NCBI RefSeq assembly: GCF_026262505.1
Contig: NC_067204.1
Location: 24,335,300 to 24,399,299, forward strand
DNA from: Trichomonas vaginalis G3
Taxonomy: Eukaryota > Parabasalia > Trichomonadida > Trichomonadidae
Direction: 5' to 3'
Length of the DNA stretch: 64,000 bases
Shown: positions 51,034-63,923 of the stretch, piece after piece
Position numbering within the stretch: the stretch's first letter is position 1
Layout: the number at the start of each line of letters is the position of its first letter
Notes under the pieces: model-generated
Seen by the model: the letters and a program-made list of their open reading frames with translations, nothing else
Databases searched by the model: none
What the model was told of the DNA's origin: nothing
Position numbers and translations under genes: made by a program

Positions 51034-51429
51034 TAATAAACATAATTTTTTAATTTCATTTTTAAAAGTTTTTTTAAATGTATGTAATGAATAATTCATT
51101 AGAATATGATAATGCACATTGTAACAGAATAGAACATCACCAAAATTTTTTTTGAAATTAAAAAATAAAAGTAAAAGTATAAAGTAATCTAACCAAAAAA
51201 GATATTTAAAAGAATTTTGGAAAAAACAGAATAAGGATAATGATATTATTTTAGATACACAATCGATGTACTGAAGAATAATCCGGTAAAATGATGATAT
51301 AAATTAGATTATTTTACAAGTAGCTAAAAGAATAAAACTATATATAAAATAAATGAAGTTTAATGAACAATAAAGGTTAAATAAATAATAAAGATTTTTA
51401 TTTTATATCAGTATTGAGAAGAAGTAACA
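51034..51429. other. AT-rich spacer without supported genes
   Basis: No reading frame with plausible features and no repeat ends recognised. The sequence passes into the first degenerate satellite A monomer near 51430. Confidence 0.5.
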
Positions 51430-53365
51430 GCTGACACTTGGTAGACAACTTCTTTATGTCTAGAAAATTCTATCTTGCCTTTTATTTTTTTCTCGCTGTG
51501 AAACGTATTCGTCATTTTTTTAAAATTAATTTTTTTGTTAGAGATAAGAGCTAAACTCGGTAAACTTCTTTATGTCTAGAAAATTCTATCTTGCCTTTTA
51601 TTTTTTTCTCGCTGTGAAACGTATTCGGTCATTTTTTTAAAAATTAATTTTTTTGTTAGAGATAAGAGCTAAAACTCGGGTAAACAACTTCTTTATGTCT
51701 AGAAAATTCTATCTTGCCTTTTATTTTTTTCTCGCTGTGAAACGTATTCGGTCATTTTTTTAAAAATTAATTTTTTGTTAGAGATAAGAGCTAAAACTCG
51801 GTAAACAACTTCTTTATGTCTAGAAAATTCTATCTGCCTTTTATTTTTTTCTCGCTGTGAAACGTATTCGGTCATTTTTTATAAAATTAATATTTTTTGT
51901 TAGAGAAGTAAAGAGCTAAAACTCGTAAACAACTTCTTTATGTCTAGAAAATTCTTCTTGCCTTTTATTTTTTTCTCGCTGTGAAACGTATTCGGTCATT
52001 TTTTTAAAAATTAATTTTTTGTTAGAGATAAGAGCTTAAAACTCGGTAAACAACTTCTTTATGTCTAGAAAATTCTATCTTGCCTTTTATTTTTTCTCGC
52101 TGTGAAACGTATTCGGTCATTTTTTTAAAAAATTAATTTTTTGTTAGAGATAAGAGCTAAAACTCGGTAAACAACTTCTTTATGTCTAGAAAATTCTATC
52201 TTGCATTTTATTTTTTTTCGCTGTGAAACGTATTCGGTCATTTTTTTAAAAAATTAATTTTTTGTTAGAGATAAGAGCTAAAACTCGGTAAACAACTTCT
52301 TTATGTCTAGAAAATTCTATCTTGCCTTTTATTTTTTTTCGCTGTGAAACGTATTCGGTCATTTTTTAAAAATTAATTTTTGTTAGAGATAAGAGCTAAA
52401 ACTCGGTAAACAACTTCTTTATGTCTAGAAAATTCTATCTTGCCTTTTATTTTTTCTCGCTGTGAAACGTATTTCGGTCATTTTTTAAAAATTAATTTTT
52501 TGTTAGAGATAAGAGCTAAAACTCGGTAAACAACTTCTTTATGTCTAGAAAATTCTATCTTGCCTTTTATTTTTTTCTCGCTGTGAAACGTATTCGGTCA
52601 TTTTTTTAAAAATTAATTTTTTGTTAGAGATAAGAGCTAAAACTCGGTAAACAACTTCTTTATGTCTAGAAAATTATCTTGCCTTTTATTTTTTTTCTCG
52701 CTGTGAAACGTATTCGGTCATTTTTTTTTAAAATTAATTTTTTGTTAGAGATAAGAGCTAAAACTCGGTAAACAACTTCTTTATGTCTAGAAAATTCTAT
52801 CTTGCCTTTTATTTTTTTCTCGCTGTGAAACGTATTCGGTCATTTTTTTAAAAATTAATTTTTTGTTAGAGATAAGAGCTAAAACTCGGTAAACAACTTC
52901 TTTATGTCTAGAAAATTCTATCTTGCCTTTTATTTTTTCTCGCTGTGAAACGTATTCGTCATTTTTTTAAAAATTAATTTTTTGTTAGAGATAAGAGCTA
53001 AAACTCGGTAAACAACTTCTTTATGTCTAGAAAATTCTATCTTGCCTTTTATTTTTTTCTCGCTGTGAAACGTATTCGGTCATTTTTTTAAAAATTAATT
53101 TTTTGTTAGAGATAAGAGCTAAAACTCGGTAAACAACTTCTTTATGTCTAGAAAATTCTATCTTGCTTTTATTTTTTTCTCGCTGTGAAACGTATTCGGT
53201 CATTTTTTAAAAATTAATTTTTTGTTAGAGATAAGAGCTAAAACTCGGTAAACAACTTCTTTATGTCTAGAAAATTCTATCTTGCCTTTTATTTTTTTCT
53301 CGCTGTGAAACGTTTTCGGTCATTTTTTTTAAAAATTAATTTTTTGTTAGAGATAAGAGCTAAAA
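51430..53365 (+). repeat. Satellite A array, about 16 copies of a ~120-bp monomer
   Basis: The landmark TATGTCTAGAAAATTC recurs about 16 times, from 51457 to 53265, at 116-123 bp spacing. Monomers include CTCGCTGTGAAACGTATTCG and GTTAGAGATAAGAGCTAAAA. Differences are mostly one-base indels in T and A runs. Both edge monomers are more diverged, as expected when homogenisation is weaker at array ends. No coding is supported. Confidence 0.95.
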
Positions 53366-54300
53366 ACTTTGCAGACAACTCCCCCATGTCTAGCAAATTT
53401 AAACATTCGTCTCCCATTTTTATATATTTGGTTTAGAATGTTCGAAAATGCGTAATATGGTCATGAATATTAATTGAAAAGAACCTTGAATTAATTCAAT
53501 CTGATCTCACAAAATATTTTAAATTACAAACTTTGTAGTTTGAATAGATAATGTAGTATTAAACTCAAATAACTAGTTTTATTTTTGAATAAAATTATTT
53601 GAATTTTTTCAGTTTTGTGAATTTTCCTTCAAAAATCAAGTTTAAATATCTTATTTGCCATATAATTATAAATACAATGAAACATATTCGAAATTGAAAA
53701 GAATGACTTTTTTCTGTTCTTTCAATCATTCAATTTGAATTTTGCAATATTGGATTTCTCATTAAATAGCTATTAAAAACAACAAGCAATTTAACTTACA
53801 TTCAAATTTATTTGTGTTATATTCAATCTTCTCAAAACTTATAATTTTCGGCTATAGCATGATTATATGCTATATAATATAATAAACCTATAATAGTATC
53901 ATTCTTTCAATTATTTGAAGAGAAAACCGAAAAAATCTATTTTCGGTCTATAACAGCAACTTTTTCGAATTGACAGAGAAAAATCATTAGTGATATAATG
54001 GTGAGTAAGATACAAAAGAAAAATCTTGAAGTCAACTTCAAGATTATGATTTGAAAACATCTTTTGTTAAGGCTTTTAAAAAATAATTCAAATTGAAGAC
54101 TAAATTATCTCATTGAGATATTTACATCAACCGACTGTTTTCAAAAATTGATTATTCCTACTAATTATTCATATTAGATCCCTATTGGCAAAAAGTAATT
54201 TTCAATAATTCAAATTTGTTAATAAAAAACTTTTCTTTCAATTTAGAAATATATTATCAGCAAAATCCCTATGCTCTATATTTATCAAATTTTTCCATCA
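53366..54300. other. AT-rich region upstream of the RhoGAP gene
   Basis: Unique, very AT-rich sequence with stops in all frames except a short in-frame extension of the RhoGAP frame (54216-54347), which is not used here as coding. No repeat or RNA gene recognised. Confidence 0.6.
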
Positions 54301-54323
54301 AAGCAATTCATGATTCATTATTG

Positions 54324-54336
54324 TCACTTTTCATAT
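54324..54336 (+). promoter_or_regulatory. Initiator-like elements of the RhoGAP gene
   Basis: TCACTT (54324-54329) and TCATAT (54331-54336) both fit the trichomonad Inr consensus TCA-Y-(T/A). They lie 24 and 17 bases upstream of the ATG at 54348, the usual short distance. Their position supports the downstream start. Confidence 0.5.
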
Positions 54337-54347
54337 TTTTTCTTACC

Positions 54348-55082
54348 ATGAAATTTCACCGTACAACACTCCAAGTCGATATTAATTATTTACCATTAAA
54401 TGCCGAGGGCATTCCCTCATTCTTACCCATTGTCCTCGAATTCATCCACAGAAATGTTCAGTGTGAAGGTTTATTCCGAATCAATGGAAACAAGAGTAAC
54501 ATTAAAATGATTAATGAAAGTTTATCACAGCACGTTCCATCGCTCCCCCAAGACTCCGATGTTTACGATGTTGCAGGATTTCTCAAAACATGGGTCAGCG
54601 AACTCCCAGCTCCCTTAGTAGATCCATCACTCATCACCAAATTCTATCAGAACGATGCTGTCAGCTCGACTTATGATATTTTGAATCATCTATCTCCAGT
54701 TTGTCGTAAGAGCGTAGCTTCCATTTTCTATTTAATCCGTGACATTATTAACAATTCGGGTTTTAACAAGATGCAATACGAAAATCTAGAAATTTGTTTC
54801 TTTTATTCATTTACTCATGTTTATAAATCTTTTCCAAAAGGTTTTAATTTCAAAACCTTCTTTATAGAAGCATGCGGATATCTGAACGAAACAGGTACCG
54901 ACTTCGAATTAAAGACAAACGTACAGGTCAATACCCTCGAAAAACCAGCTTCTAGAGCGTACAGATCAGTAATGACAGCAATCCAGAGGAAGCACTTGGG
55001 TGTTGCACGCTGCGTTTCGAGATTTAATACAGATGATCTCGAAGATCTTGAAAATCAAAATACTGTTAGCATAACCGCATAA
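54348..55082 (+). CDS. RhoGAP domain protein, 244 aa
   Basis: A GTPase-activating protein for Rho/Rac-family GTPases, acting in the cytosol on actin control. The arginine finger is R44 in CEGLFRINGNKS. The second hallmark is DVAGFLKTWVSELPAPL (residues 74-90), equivalent to the K-x-x-L-R-x-LPxPL motif. The start GIPSFLPIVLEFI (21-33) matches the first helix of the domain. The domain fills almost the whole protein, with a short tail (VSRFNTDDLEDL). An in-frame extension to 54216 is possible, but initiator elements lie just before 54348. Codon use is less AT-biased than the flanks, and no intron is seen. It looks intact. Confidence 0.88.
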   Translation: MKFHRTTLQVDINYLPLNAEGIPSFLPIVLEFIHRNVQCEGLFRINGNKSNIKMINESLSQHVPSLPQDSDVYDVAGFLKTWVSELPAPLVDPSLITKFYQNDAVSSTYDILNHLSPVCRKSVASIFYLIRDIINNSGFNKMQYENLEICFFYSFTHVYKSFPKGFNFKTFFIEACGYLNETGTDFELKTNVQVNTLEKPASRAYRSVMTAIQRKHLGVARCVSRFNTDDLEDLENQNTVSITA

Positions 55083-55269
55083 GTTTTGTTATTTAGCAAT
55101 TGTTAGGTTCGGAAATTAGTATGTAAAATTTTCATGTAATTTCGTTATTTCAAATTTGATTTTTTATATTCGAACTTTTCTGAGTTATCTCATTATTATT
55201 CCTGATCTACATTGAATGAAATATACATTTTACAAGGGAGAACCTATTTAAGGCATTTTTTTCTCCAAA

Positions 55270-55410
55270 AATATTCGCTCGGGCGCGTAAAGGGTTGGCG
55301 TCCTAAGGCATCCTGATGTAAACTATTCAATTTTTGAGAAGTTTACACCATAATTGAATAATTTATGGCGTCCTGAGAGGAGATTTCAATGGGTATGGCG
55401 TCCTAAAAAA
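55270..55410. repeat. Cluster of GGCRTCCTRA words with small inverted repeats
   Basis: The 10-mer occurs at 55297 (TAA ending), 55307 (GGCATCCTGA), 55367 (TGA ending) and 55397 (TAA ending). Between the second and third copies lie GTAAACT...AGTTTAC and CCATAA...TTATGG. The local GC content is well above the flanks. It could be an element relic or an RNA; no known RNA family is recognised. Confidence 0.4.
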
Positions 55411-56694
55411 TAGAAGAAAATGATTTTTTCTCGATTTTTCTAGAAATTGAATTTTTTAAAAAAGAAAAAAATCAAAACGTATACATTCAAAAAAGACTAT
55501 AAATGAAGATTTTTCTATTTTTTTTCATTCTAAAACATCTTTTTTTGGATAATTTTTTTTTAATAAATATGTAAGAAAGATTGAAGAAAAAGTAAATTTA
55601 CTTTCAGAAAATTCGTTTTACATGATGTAAGACCCATAACAACTATAAATATTCAATTATTTAAAATAAAAAAAGAAAAACAGATTAAATGTATCTCACA
55701 TCAAAATCCATTGACCTAAGGATGTTAAGTTTCTGTTTTTAAAAGTTGATATTTTTTTTTTTAATTTTAAGAAAATTAATAGCATGTTATTAGACAATAG
55801 GAGTGTAATGATATTGACTAAACAGAAATGAGAGAATAGAGATATAATTTTGATAAGCAATATTGCGAACAAATTCTGAAGTAAAAATCGCGATCAATAA
55901 TTGAAAATTACGATCATGTACTGAAAAATGACGATCGAATTGAATGAATAGAATTATATCTAAGAAAAATAAATTGTATTTAGAAGATGAACAAAGAAAG
56001 GTGTATGCTAAAAAATCATTTAACAATAAATGGAAATAAAACGAAATTGTTAAAAGAAAAAAATGAAAATTGTTAAGGGTGCACACGAGAGGATCATGTA
56101 AACTTTCAGAATTAAGAACCTTATTTTTAGGCATTATCTTGGCTACCTATTTCGGCTCGAAAAAGCAAAAAATATCAAAAAATACAACTTGACTCCATTA
56201 TGACCCTTTCATGGAGGTAGTTTTTATCCGTAGTATTTCCCTTTGAATCTCTTTACAATTCGAAATCAAATTCAAAACTCAGTAGAAGAAAGGAAGAATC
56301 GACTTACTACGGTTGTAATACGAATAAATACATTATATTTAATTATTTTTATTTACATAATAATTGTTTGAAGCTCATATTCCAACAAATTTTTAAATAA
56401 AACATTAAAATGTTGAAAATGTTCATATATTTTAATAGGGTTTTGGCACTTTATTGAGGAATTACTACATACATAGTCGAACTGAACTTGATATTTTGAA
56501 ATTTAAATTATTTATCAAAATTAAAATTTAACTTGAAATTTATATTATTTAGTCATATTTTGCATAATTCTAAGTAGATTTTTGTAAAAAATCAAGAAAG
56601 AAAAATTTTAACGTGCTTTATTTTTTTCTTTTTTATAATAATACATATTATTATATAATTAACATATTCATAATGTTTCACCCTTTCAAAAATA

Positions 56695-57109
56695 TAATCC
56701 TCCTCCTCTCAAATAAACGTACATACGGGTGGCCTCTTTATTCAAAAAAATTAAATATTTGAAATTTTGGGCTCAAATATTAGAGATTTTTTCAACCTTC
56801 AACGATATATGTTGTCTATATCAGACCTCCTTTTTTTTGATACTTAACATTGTTCCTAAATCTTAGCCGTTAAAGCTGTTCTGAAAATATTTTTTTTTCG
56901 AAAAAATTCGAAAAAAATTCTTAAAATTCAAAAATCCATTAATTCCTGAGAATTTTGGAAAAAAGTTTTTACATGAACATGTGTATATTATATGAAGTAT
57001 ATTGATAAGGTAAAAATCAAATTTTATTGCATATTCATCGAGAAAATAAACTAACGAATCCCTCAAAATTGAGAGGGTAATCCTCCTCCTCTCAAATAAA
57101 CGTACATAC
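56695..57109 (+). repeat. 32-bp perfect direct repeat pair, 383 bp apart
   Basis: TAATCCTCCTCCTCTCAAAT followed by AAACGTACATAC occurs identically at 56695-56726 and 57078-57109. Both are followed by RGGTG. The enclosed 351 bp is AT-rich and noncoding. This may be a solo-ended or duplicated repeat family. Confidence 0.6.
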
Positions 57110-57324
57110 AGGTGCACCGCTTAAATAATATATTTTTTTTAGTCATAAGAATAAAAATATAGTAAGTTATAAAAGGAATTAGACTTTCATATATCAATTC
57201 TTTTTCTCTGTAGATGTGGAACGTTTTGCTTTTCGATCTCTTTTCGATGAGATTGGGGACAAAGTTGCAATTCGGCACTTTTTGTAAAAAAATGGGGTCA
57301 ATACTCATAATGAATAGAGACTTA

Positions 57325-60300
57325 TAGCCAAGTCTTGATATCATGCAGGGAGAATATACATTGATAAGCAATTATATTTTATAGTAGTAGTATTTCAGAA
57401 ATTCTTACAATTTACAATACAATTTTCAAAAAATGGATAAAGACTAATAGCCAAGTCTTGATATCATGCAGGGAGAATATACATTGATAAAGCAATTATA
57501 TTTTATAGTAGTAGTATTCAGAAATTCTTACAATTTACAATACAATTTTTCAAAAATGGATAAAGACTAATAGCCAAGTCTTGATATCATGCAGGGAGAA
57601 TATACATAGATAAGCAATTATATTTTATAGTAGTAGTATTCAGAAATTCTTACAATTTACAATACAATTTTCAAAAATGGATAAAGACTAATAGCCAAGT
57701 CTTGATATCATGCAGGGAGAATATAACATTGATAAGCAATTATATTTTATAGTAGTAGTATTCAGAAATTCTTACAATTTACAATACAATTTTCCAAAAA
57801 TGGATAAAGACTAATAGCCAAGTCTTGATATCATGCAGGGAGAATATACATAGATAAGCAATTATATTTTAAGTAGAGTATTCAGAATTTCTTACAATTT
57901 ACAATACAATTTTCAAAAATGGAATAAAGACTAATAGCCAAGTCTTGATATCATGCAGGGAGAATATACATAGATAAGCAATTATATTTTTATAGTAATA
58001 GTAATTCAGAAATTCTTACAATTTACAATACAATTTTCAAAAATGGATAAAGACTAATAGCCAAGTCTTGATATCATGCAGGGAGATATACATAGATAAG
58101 CAATTATATTTTATAGTAGTAGTATTCAGAAATTCTTACAATTTACAATACAATTTTCAAAAATGGATAAAGACTAATAGCCAAGTCTTGATATCATGCA
58201 GGGAGATATACATAGATAAGCAATTAATATTTTTATAGTAGTAGTATCAGAAATTCTTACAATTTACAATACAATTTTCAAAAAATGGATAAAGACTAAT
58301 AGCCAAAGTCTTTTGATATCATGCAGGGAGAATATACATAGATAAGCAATTATATTTTATAGTAGTAGTATTCAGAAATTCTTACAATTTACAATACAAT
58401 TTTCAAAAATGGATAAAGACTAATAGCCAAGTCTTGATATCATGCAGGGAGAATAATACATAGATAAGCAATTGATATTTTATAGTAGTAGTATTCAGAA
58501 ATTCTTACAATTACAATACAATTTTCAAAAAATGGATAAAGAACTAATACCAAGTCTGATATCATGCAGGGAGAAATATACATAGATAAGCAATTAATAT
58601 TTATAGTAGTAGTATTCAGAAAATTCTTACAATTTACAATACAATTTTCAAAAATGGATAAAGACTAATAGCCAGTCTTGATATCATGCAGGGAGAATAT
58701 CAATTGATAAGCAATTATATTTTATAGTAGTAAGTATTCAGAAATTTTACAATTTACAATACAATTTTCAAAAATGGATAAAGACTAAATAGCCAAGTCT
58801 GATATCATGCAGGGAGAATATACATAGATAAGCAATTATATTTTATAGTAGTAGTATTCCAGAAATTCTTACAATTTAACAATACATATTTTCAAAATGG
58901 ATAAAGACTAATAGCCAAGTCCTTGATATCATGCAGGGAGAATAATACATTGATAAGCAATTATATTTTAATAGTAGTAGTATTCAGAAATTTCTTACAA
59001 TTTACAATACAATTTTCAAAATGGATAAAGACTAATAGCCAAGTCTTGATATCATGCAGGGAGAAATGATACATAGATAAGGCAATTATATTTTTTAGTA
59101 GTTATGTATTCAGAAATTCTTACAATTTACAATACAATTTTCAAAAAATGGATAAAGACTAATAGCCAAGTCTTGATATCATGCAGGGAGAATATACATT
59201 GATAAGCAATTATATTTTAATAGTAGTAGTATTCAGAAATTCTCCAATTTACATACAATTTTTAAAAATGGATAAAGACTAATAGCCAAGTCTTGATATC
59301 ATGCAGGGAGAATATAATTGATAAGCAATTATATTTTATAGTAGTAGTATTCAGAAATTCTTACAATTTACAATACAATTTCAAAAATGGATAAGACTAA
59401 TAGCCAAGTCTTGATATCATGCAGGGAGAATAATACATAGATAAGCATTATATTTTATAGTAGTAGTATTCAGAAATTCTTACAATTTACAAATACAATT
59501 TTCAAAAATGGATAAAGACTAATAGCCAAGTCTTGATATCATGCAGGGAGAATATACATAGATAAGCAATTATATTTTATAGTAGTAGTATTCAGAATAT
59601 TTACAATTTACAATACAATTTTCAAAATGGATAAAGACTAATAGCCAAGTCTTGATATCATGCAGGGAGAATATACATAGATAGCAATTATATTTTATAG
59701 TAGTAGTAATTCAGAAATTCTTACAATTTACAATACAATTTTCAAAAATGGATAAAGACTAATAGCCAAGTCTTGATATCATGCAGGAGAATATACATTG
59801 AAAAGCAATTACTATTTTATAGTAGTAGTATTCAGAAATTCCTTACAATTACAATACAATTTTAACAATGGATAAAGACTAATAGCCAAGTCTTGATAAT
59901 CATGCAGGGAGAATATACATAGATACAATTATATTTTATACGTAGTAGTATTCAGATTCTACAATTTAGCAATACAATTTTCAAAAAAATGGATAAAGCT
60001 ATAGCCAAGTCTTGATATCATGCAGGGAAGAATATTACATAGAATAAGCAATTTATATTTTATAGTAGATAGTATTTCAGAAATTCTACAATTTTACAAT
60101 ACAATTTTCAAAAAATGGATAAAGACTAATTGCCAAGTCTTGATATCATGCAGGGAGAATATACATAGATAAGCCATTATATTTATAGTAGTAGTATTCA
60201 GAAATTTCTTACAATTTACAATACAATTTTCAAAAATGGATTAAAGGATAATAGCCAAGTCTTGATATCATCAGGGAGAATATACATAGTAAGCAATAAT

Positions 60301-63300
60301 ATTTTAGTACTAAGTATATCAGAATTCTTACAATTTACAATACATTTTCAAAATGGATAAAGACTAATAGCCAAGTCTTTGATATCATGCAGGAGAATAT
60401 ACTAGATAAGCAATTATATTTTAGTAGTAGTATTCAGAGAATTCTTACAATTACAATACAATTTTCAAAAATGGATAAAGACTAATAGCCAAGTCTGAAT
60501 ATCATGCAGGAGAATATACATAGAATAGCAATTATATTTTATAGTAGAGTATCCAAAATTCTTACAATTTACATAATTTTCAAAAAATGGATAAAGACTA
60601 ATAGCGAGTCTTGATATCATGCAGGGAGAATATACTATAGATAAGCAATTATATTTTATAGTAGTAGTAATTCAGAAAATTCTTAGCAATTTACAATAGC
60701 AATTTTCAAAAATGGATAAGACTAAATAGCCAAGTCCTTGATACTCATGCAGGGTGATATATACATAGATAAGCAATTATATTTTATAGTAGTAGTATTC
60801 AAATTCTTACAATTTACAATACATTTCAAAAATGGATAAAGACTAATAGCCAAGTCTTTGATATCAATGCAGGGAGAATTACGATAGATAAGCAATTATA
60901 TTTTATAGTATAGTACTTCAAAATTCTTACAATTTACCAATACAATGTTTCAAAATGGATAAAGACTAATAGCCAAGTCTTGATATCATGCAGGGAGAAT
61001 ATATACTTGATAAGCATATATTTTATAGTAGTAGTATTCAGAAATCTTACAATTTACAATACAATTTTCAAAAATGATAAAGACTCAATAAGCCAGTCTT
61101 GATATCATGAGGGAGAATATACATAGATAAGCAATTTATTTTAATAGTAGTAGTATTCGAATTCTTACAACTTTACAATACAATTTTCAAAAATGGATAA
61201 GACTGAATAGCCAACGTCTGAGTATCATGCAGGGAGAATATACCATTGATAAGCAATTATATTTTATAGTAGTAGTATTCAGAATTCTACATTTACAATA
61301 CAATTTTCAAAAATTGGATATAAGAACTAATAGCCAAGTCTTGATATCATGCAGGGAGAATATACATAGAATAAGCAATTATATTTTATAGTAGTAGTAT
61401 TCAGAAATTCTTAACAATTTACAAACAATTTTCAAACAAATGGATAAAGACTAATAGCCAAGTCTTGATATCATGCAGGAGAATATACATAGATAAGCAA
61501 TTAATATTTAAGTAGTAGTATTCAGAAATTCTTACAATTTACCAATACAATTTTCAAAAATGGATAAAGACTAATAGCCAAGTCTTGATATCATGCAGGG
61601 AGAATATACATAGATAAGCAATTATATTTTATAGTAGTAGTATTCAGAATTCTTACAATTTACATACAATTTTCCAAAAAATGGATAAAGACTAATAGCC
61701 AAGTTCTTGATATCAATGCAGGGAGAATATAGCATAGAATAAGCAATTAATATTTTATAGTATAGATTTCAGAAATTCTTACAATTTAAAATACAATTTT
61801 CAAAAATGGATAAAGACTAATAGCCAGTCTTGATATCATGCAGGGAGAATATACATAGATAAGCAATTTATATTTTATAGTAGTAGTATTCAGAAATTCT
61901 TACAATTTACAATACAATTTTCAAAATTGGATAAAGACTAATAGCCAAGTCTTGAATATCATGCAGGGGAATATACATAGATAAGCAATTATATTTTTAT
62001 AGTAGTAGTATTCAGAAATTCTTACAATTTACAATACAATTTTCAAAAATGGATAACGACTAATAGCCAAGTCTTGATATCATGCAGGGAAATATACATA
62101 GATAAGGTAATTTATATTTATAGTAGTAGTATTCAGAAATTCTTACAATTTACAATACAATTTTAAAAAATGGATAAAGACTAATAGCAAGTCTTGATAT
62201 CATGCAGGGAGAATATACATAGATAAGCAATTATATTTTATAGTAGTAGATTTCAGAAAGTCTACAATTTACAATACACTTTTCAAAAATGGATAAAGAC
62301 TAATAGCCAAGTCTTGTATCATGCAGGGAGAATATACAATTGATAAGCAATTATATTTTATAGTAGTAGTATTGCAGAATTTCTTACAATTTACAATACA
62401 AATTTTCAAAAAAATGGATAAAGACTAATAGCCAAGTCTTGATATCATGCAGGGAGATATACAATTGATAAAGCAATTATATTTTATAGTAGTAGGATTC
62501 AGAAATTCTTACAATTTACAAATACAATTTTCCAAAAAAATGGATAAAGACTAATAGCCAGTCTTTGATATCATGCAGGGAGAATATACATAGATAAGCA
62601 ATTATATTTTATAGTAAGTAGTATTCAGAAATTCTTAGCAATTTACAATACATTTTCAAAAATGGATAAAGACTAACTAGCCAAGTCTTGATATCATGCA
62701 GGGAGAATATAAATAGATAAGCAGTTATATTTTATAGTAGTAAGTATTCAGAAATTCTTACAATTTAACAATAGCAATTTTCAAAAATGGATAAAGCTAA
62801 TAGCCAAGTCTTGATATCAATGCAGGGAGAATATACATAGATAAGCAATTATAGTTTTTATAGTAGTAGTATTCAGAAATTCTTACAATTTACAATACAA
62901 TTTTCAAAAATGGATAAAGACTAATAGCCAAGTCTTGATATCATGCAGGAGAATATACATAGATAAGCAATTATATTTATCTAGTAGTAGTACTTCAAGA
63001 AATTCTTACAATATTACAATACCAATTTTCAAAAAATGGATAAAGACTAAATAGCCAAGTCTTGATATCATGCAGGGAGAATATACATAGAATAAGCAAT
63101 TATATTTTATAGTAAGTAGTATTCAGAAATTCCTTACAATTTACAATACATTTCAAAAATGGATAAGACTAATAGCCAAGTCTTGATATCATGCAGGAGA
63201 ATATACATAGATAAGCAATTATATTTTATAGTAGTAGTATTCAGAAATTCTTACAATTTACAATACAATTTTCAAAAAATGGATAAAGACTAATAGCCAA

Positions 63301-63898
63301 GTCCTTTGATATCATGCAGGGAGAATATACATAGATAAGGCAATTATATTTATAGTAGTAGTATTCAGAAATTCTTACAATTTACAATACAATTTTCAAA
63401 AATGGATAAAGACTAAAGCCAAGTCTTGATATCATGCAGGGAGAATATACATAGATAAGCAATTATATTTTATAGTAGTAGTATTCAAAATTCTTACAAT
63501 TTACAATACAATTTTCAAAATGGATAAAGACTAATAGCCAAGTCTTGATATCATGCAGGAGGGGAAAGAATTATACATAGATAAAGCAATTAATAAATTT
63601 TATATAGTATAGTATTTCAGAAATTCTTACAAATTTACAATACAATTTTCCAAAATGGATAAAGACTAATAGCCAGTCTGATTCATGCAGGGAGAATATA
63701 CATAGATAAGCAATTAGTATTTTTAATAGTAGGTAAGTATCAAAATTCTTACAATTTACAATACAATTGTTAAAAATGGATAAAGACCTAATAGCCAAGT
63801 CTTGAATATCGATGAAGGGAGAATATACAGATAAGCAATTATATTTGTAATAGTAGGGAGTATTCAGAATATTCTTACAAATTTACAATAGCAGATTT
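57325..63898 (+). repeat. Satellite B array, about 54 copies of a ~121-bp monomer
   Basis: ATCATGCAGGGAGAATATAC recurs every 120-123 bp. Monomers also carry GACTAATAGCCAAGTCTTG and TAGTAGTAGTATTCAGAAAT. The sequence is unrelated to satellite A despite the same monomer length. Two common variants alternate (ACATTGATAAG and ACATAGATAAG). Scattered one-base indels increase towards the right and look like sequencing noise. The first monomer (57310-57420) is the most diverged. The array runs into an N gap and so continues for an unknown length. Confidence 0.95.
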
Positions 63899-63923
63899 NN
63901 NNNNNNNNNNNNNNNNNNNNNNN
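63899..63923. other. Assembly gap (25 N)
   Basis: A run of 25 N at the end of the satellite B array; the true array length is unknown. Confidence 0.98.

Larger units (their letters stand above)
55083..57324. other. AT-rich intergenic region with two small repeat features
   Basis: No supported gene; frames at 55790-56134 and 56863-57371 are random AT-rich translations. It holds a cluster of GGCGTCCTRA words (55297-55406) and a 32-bp direct repeat (56695-56726 and 57078-57109), listed separately. The right edge grades into the first satellite B monomer. Confidence 0.55.

Noticed and set aside
51430-53365. CRISPR array or coding repeat
   Set aside because: Direct tandem monomers with no spacers and many indels; a satellite.
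54216-54347. N-terminal extension of the RhoGAP protein
   Set aside because: In-frame, but translates to a Phe/Leu/Ile-rich stretch typical of AT-rich spacer, and initiator elements lie between it and the ATG at 54348.
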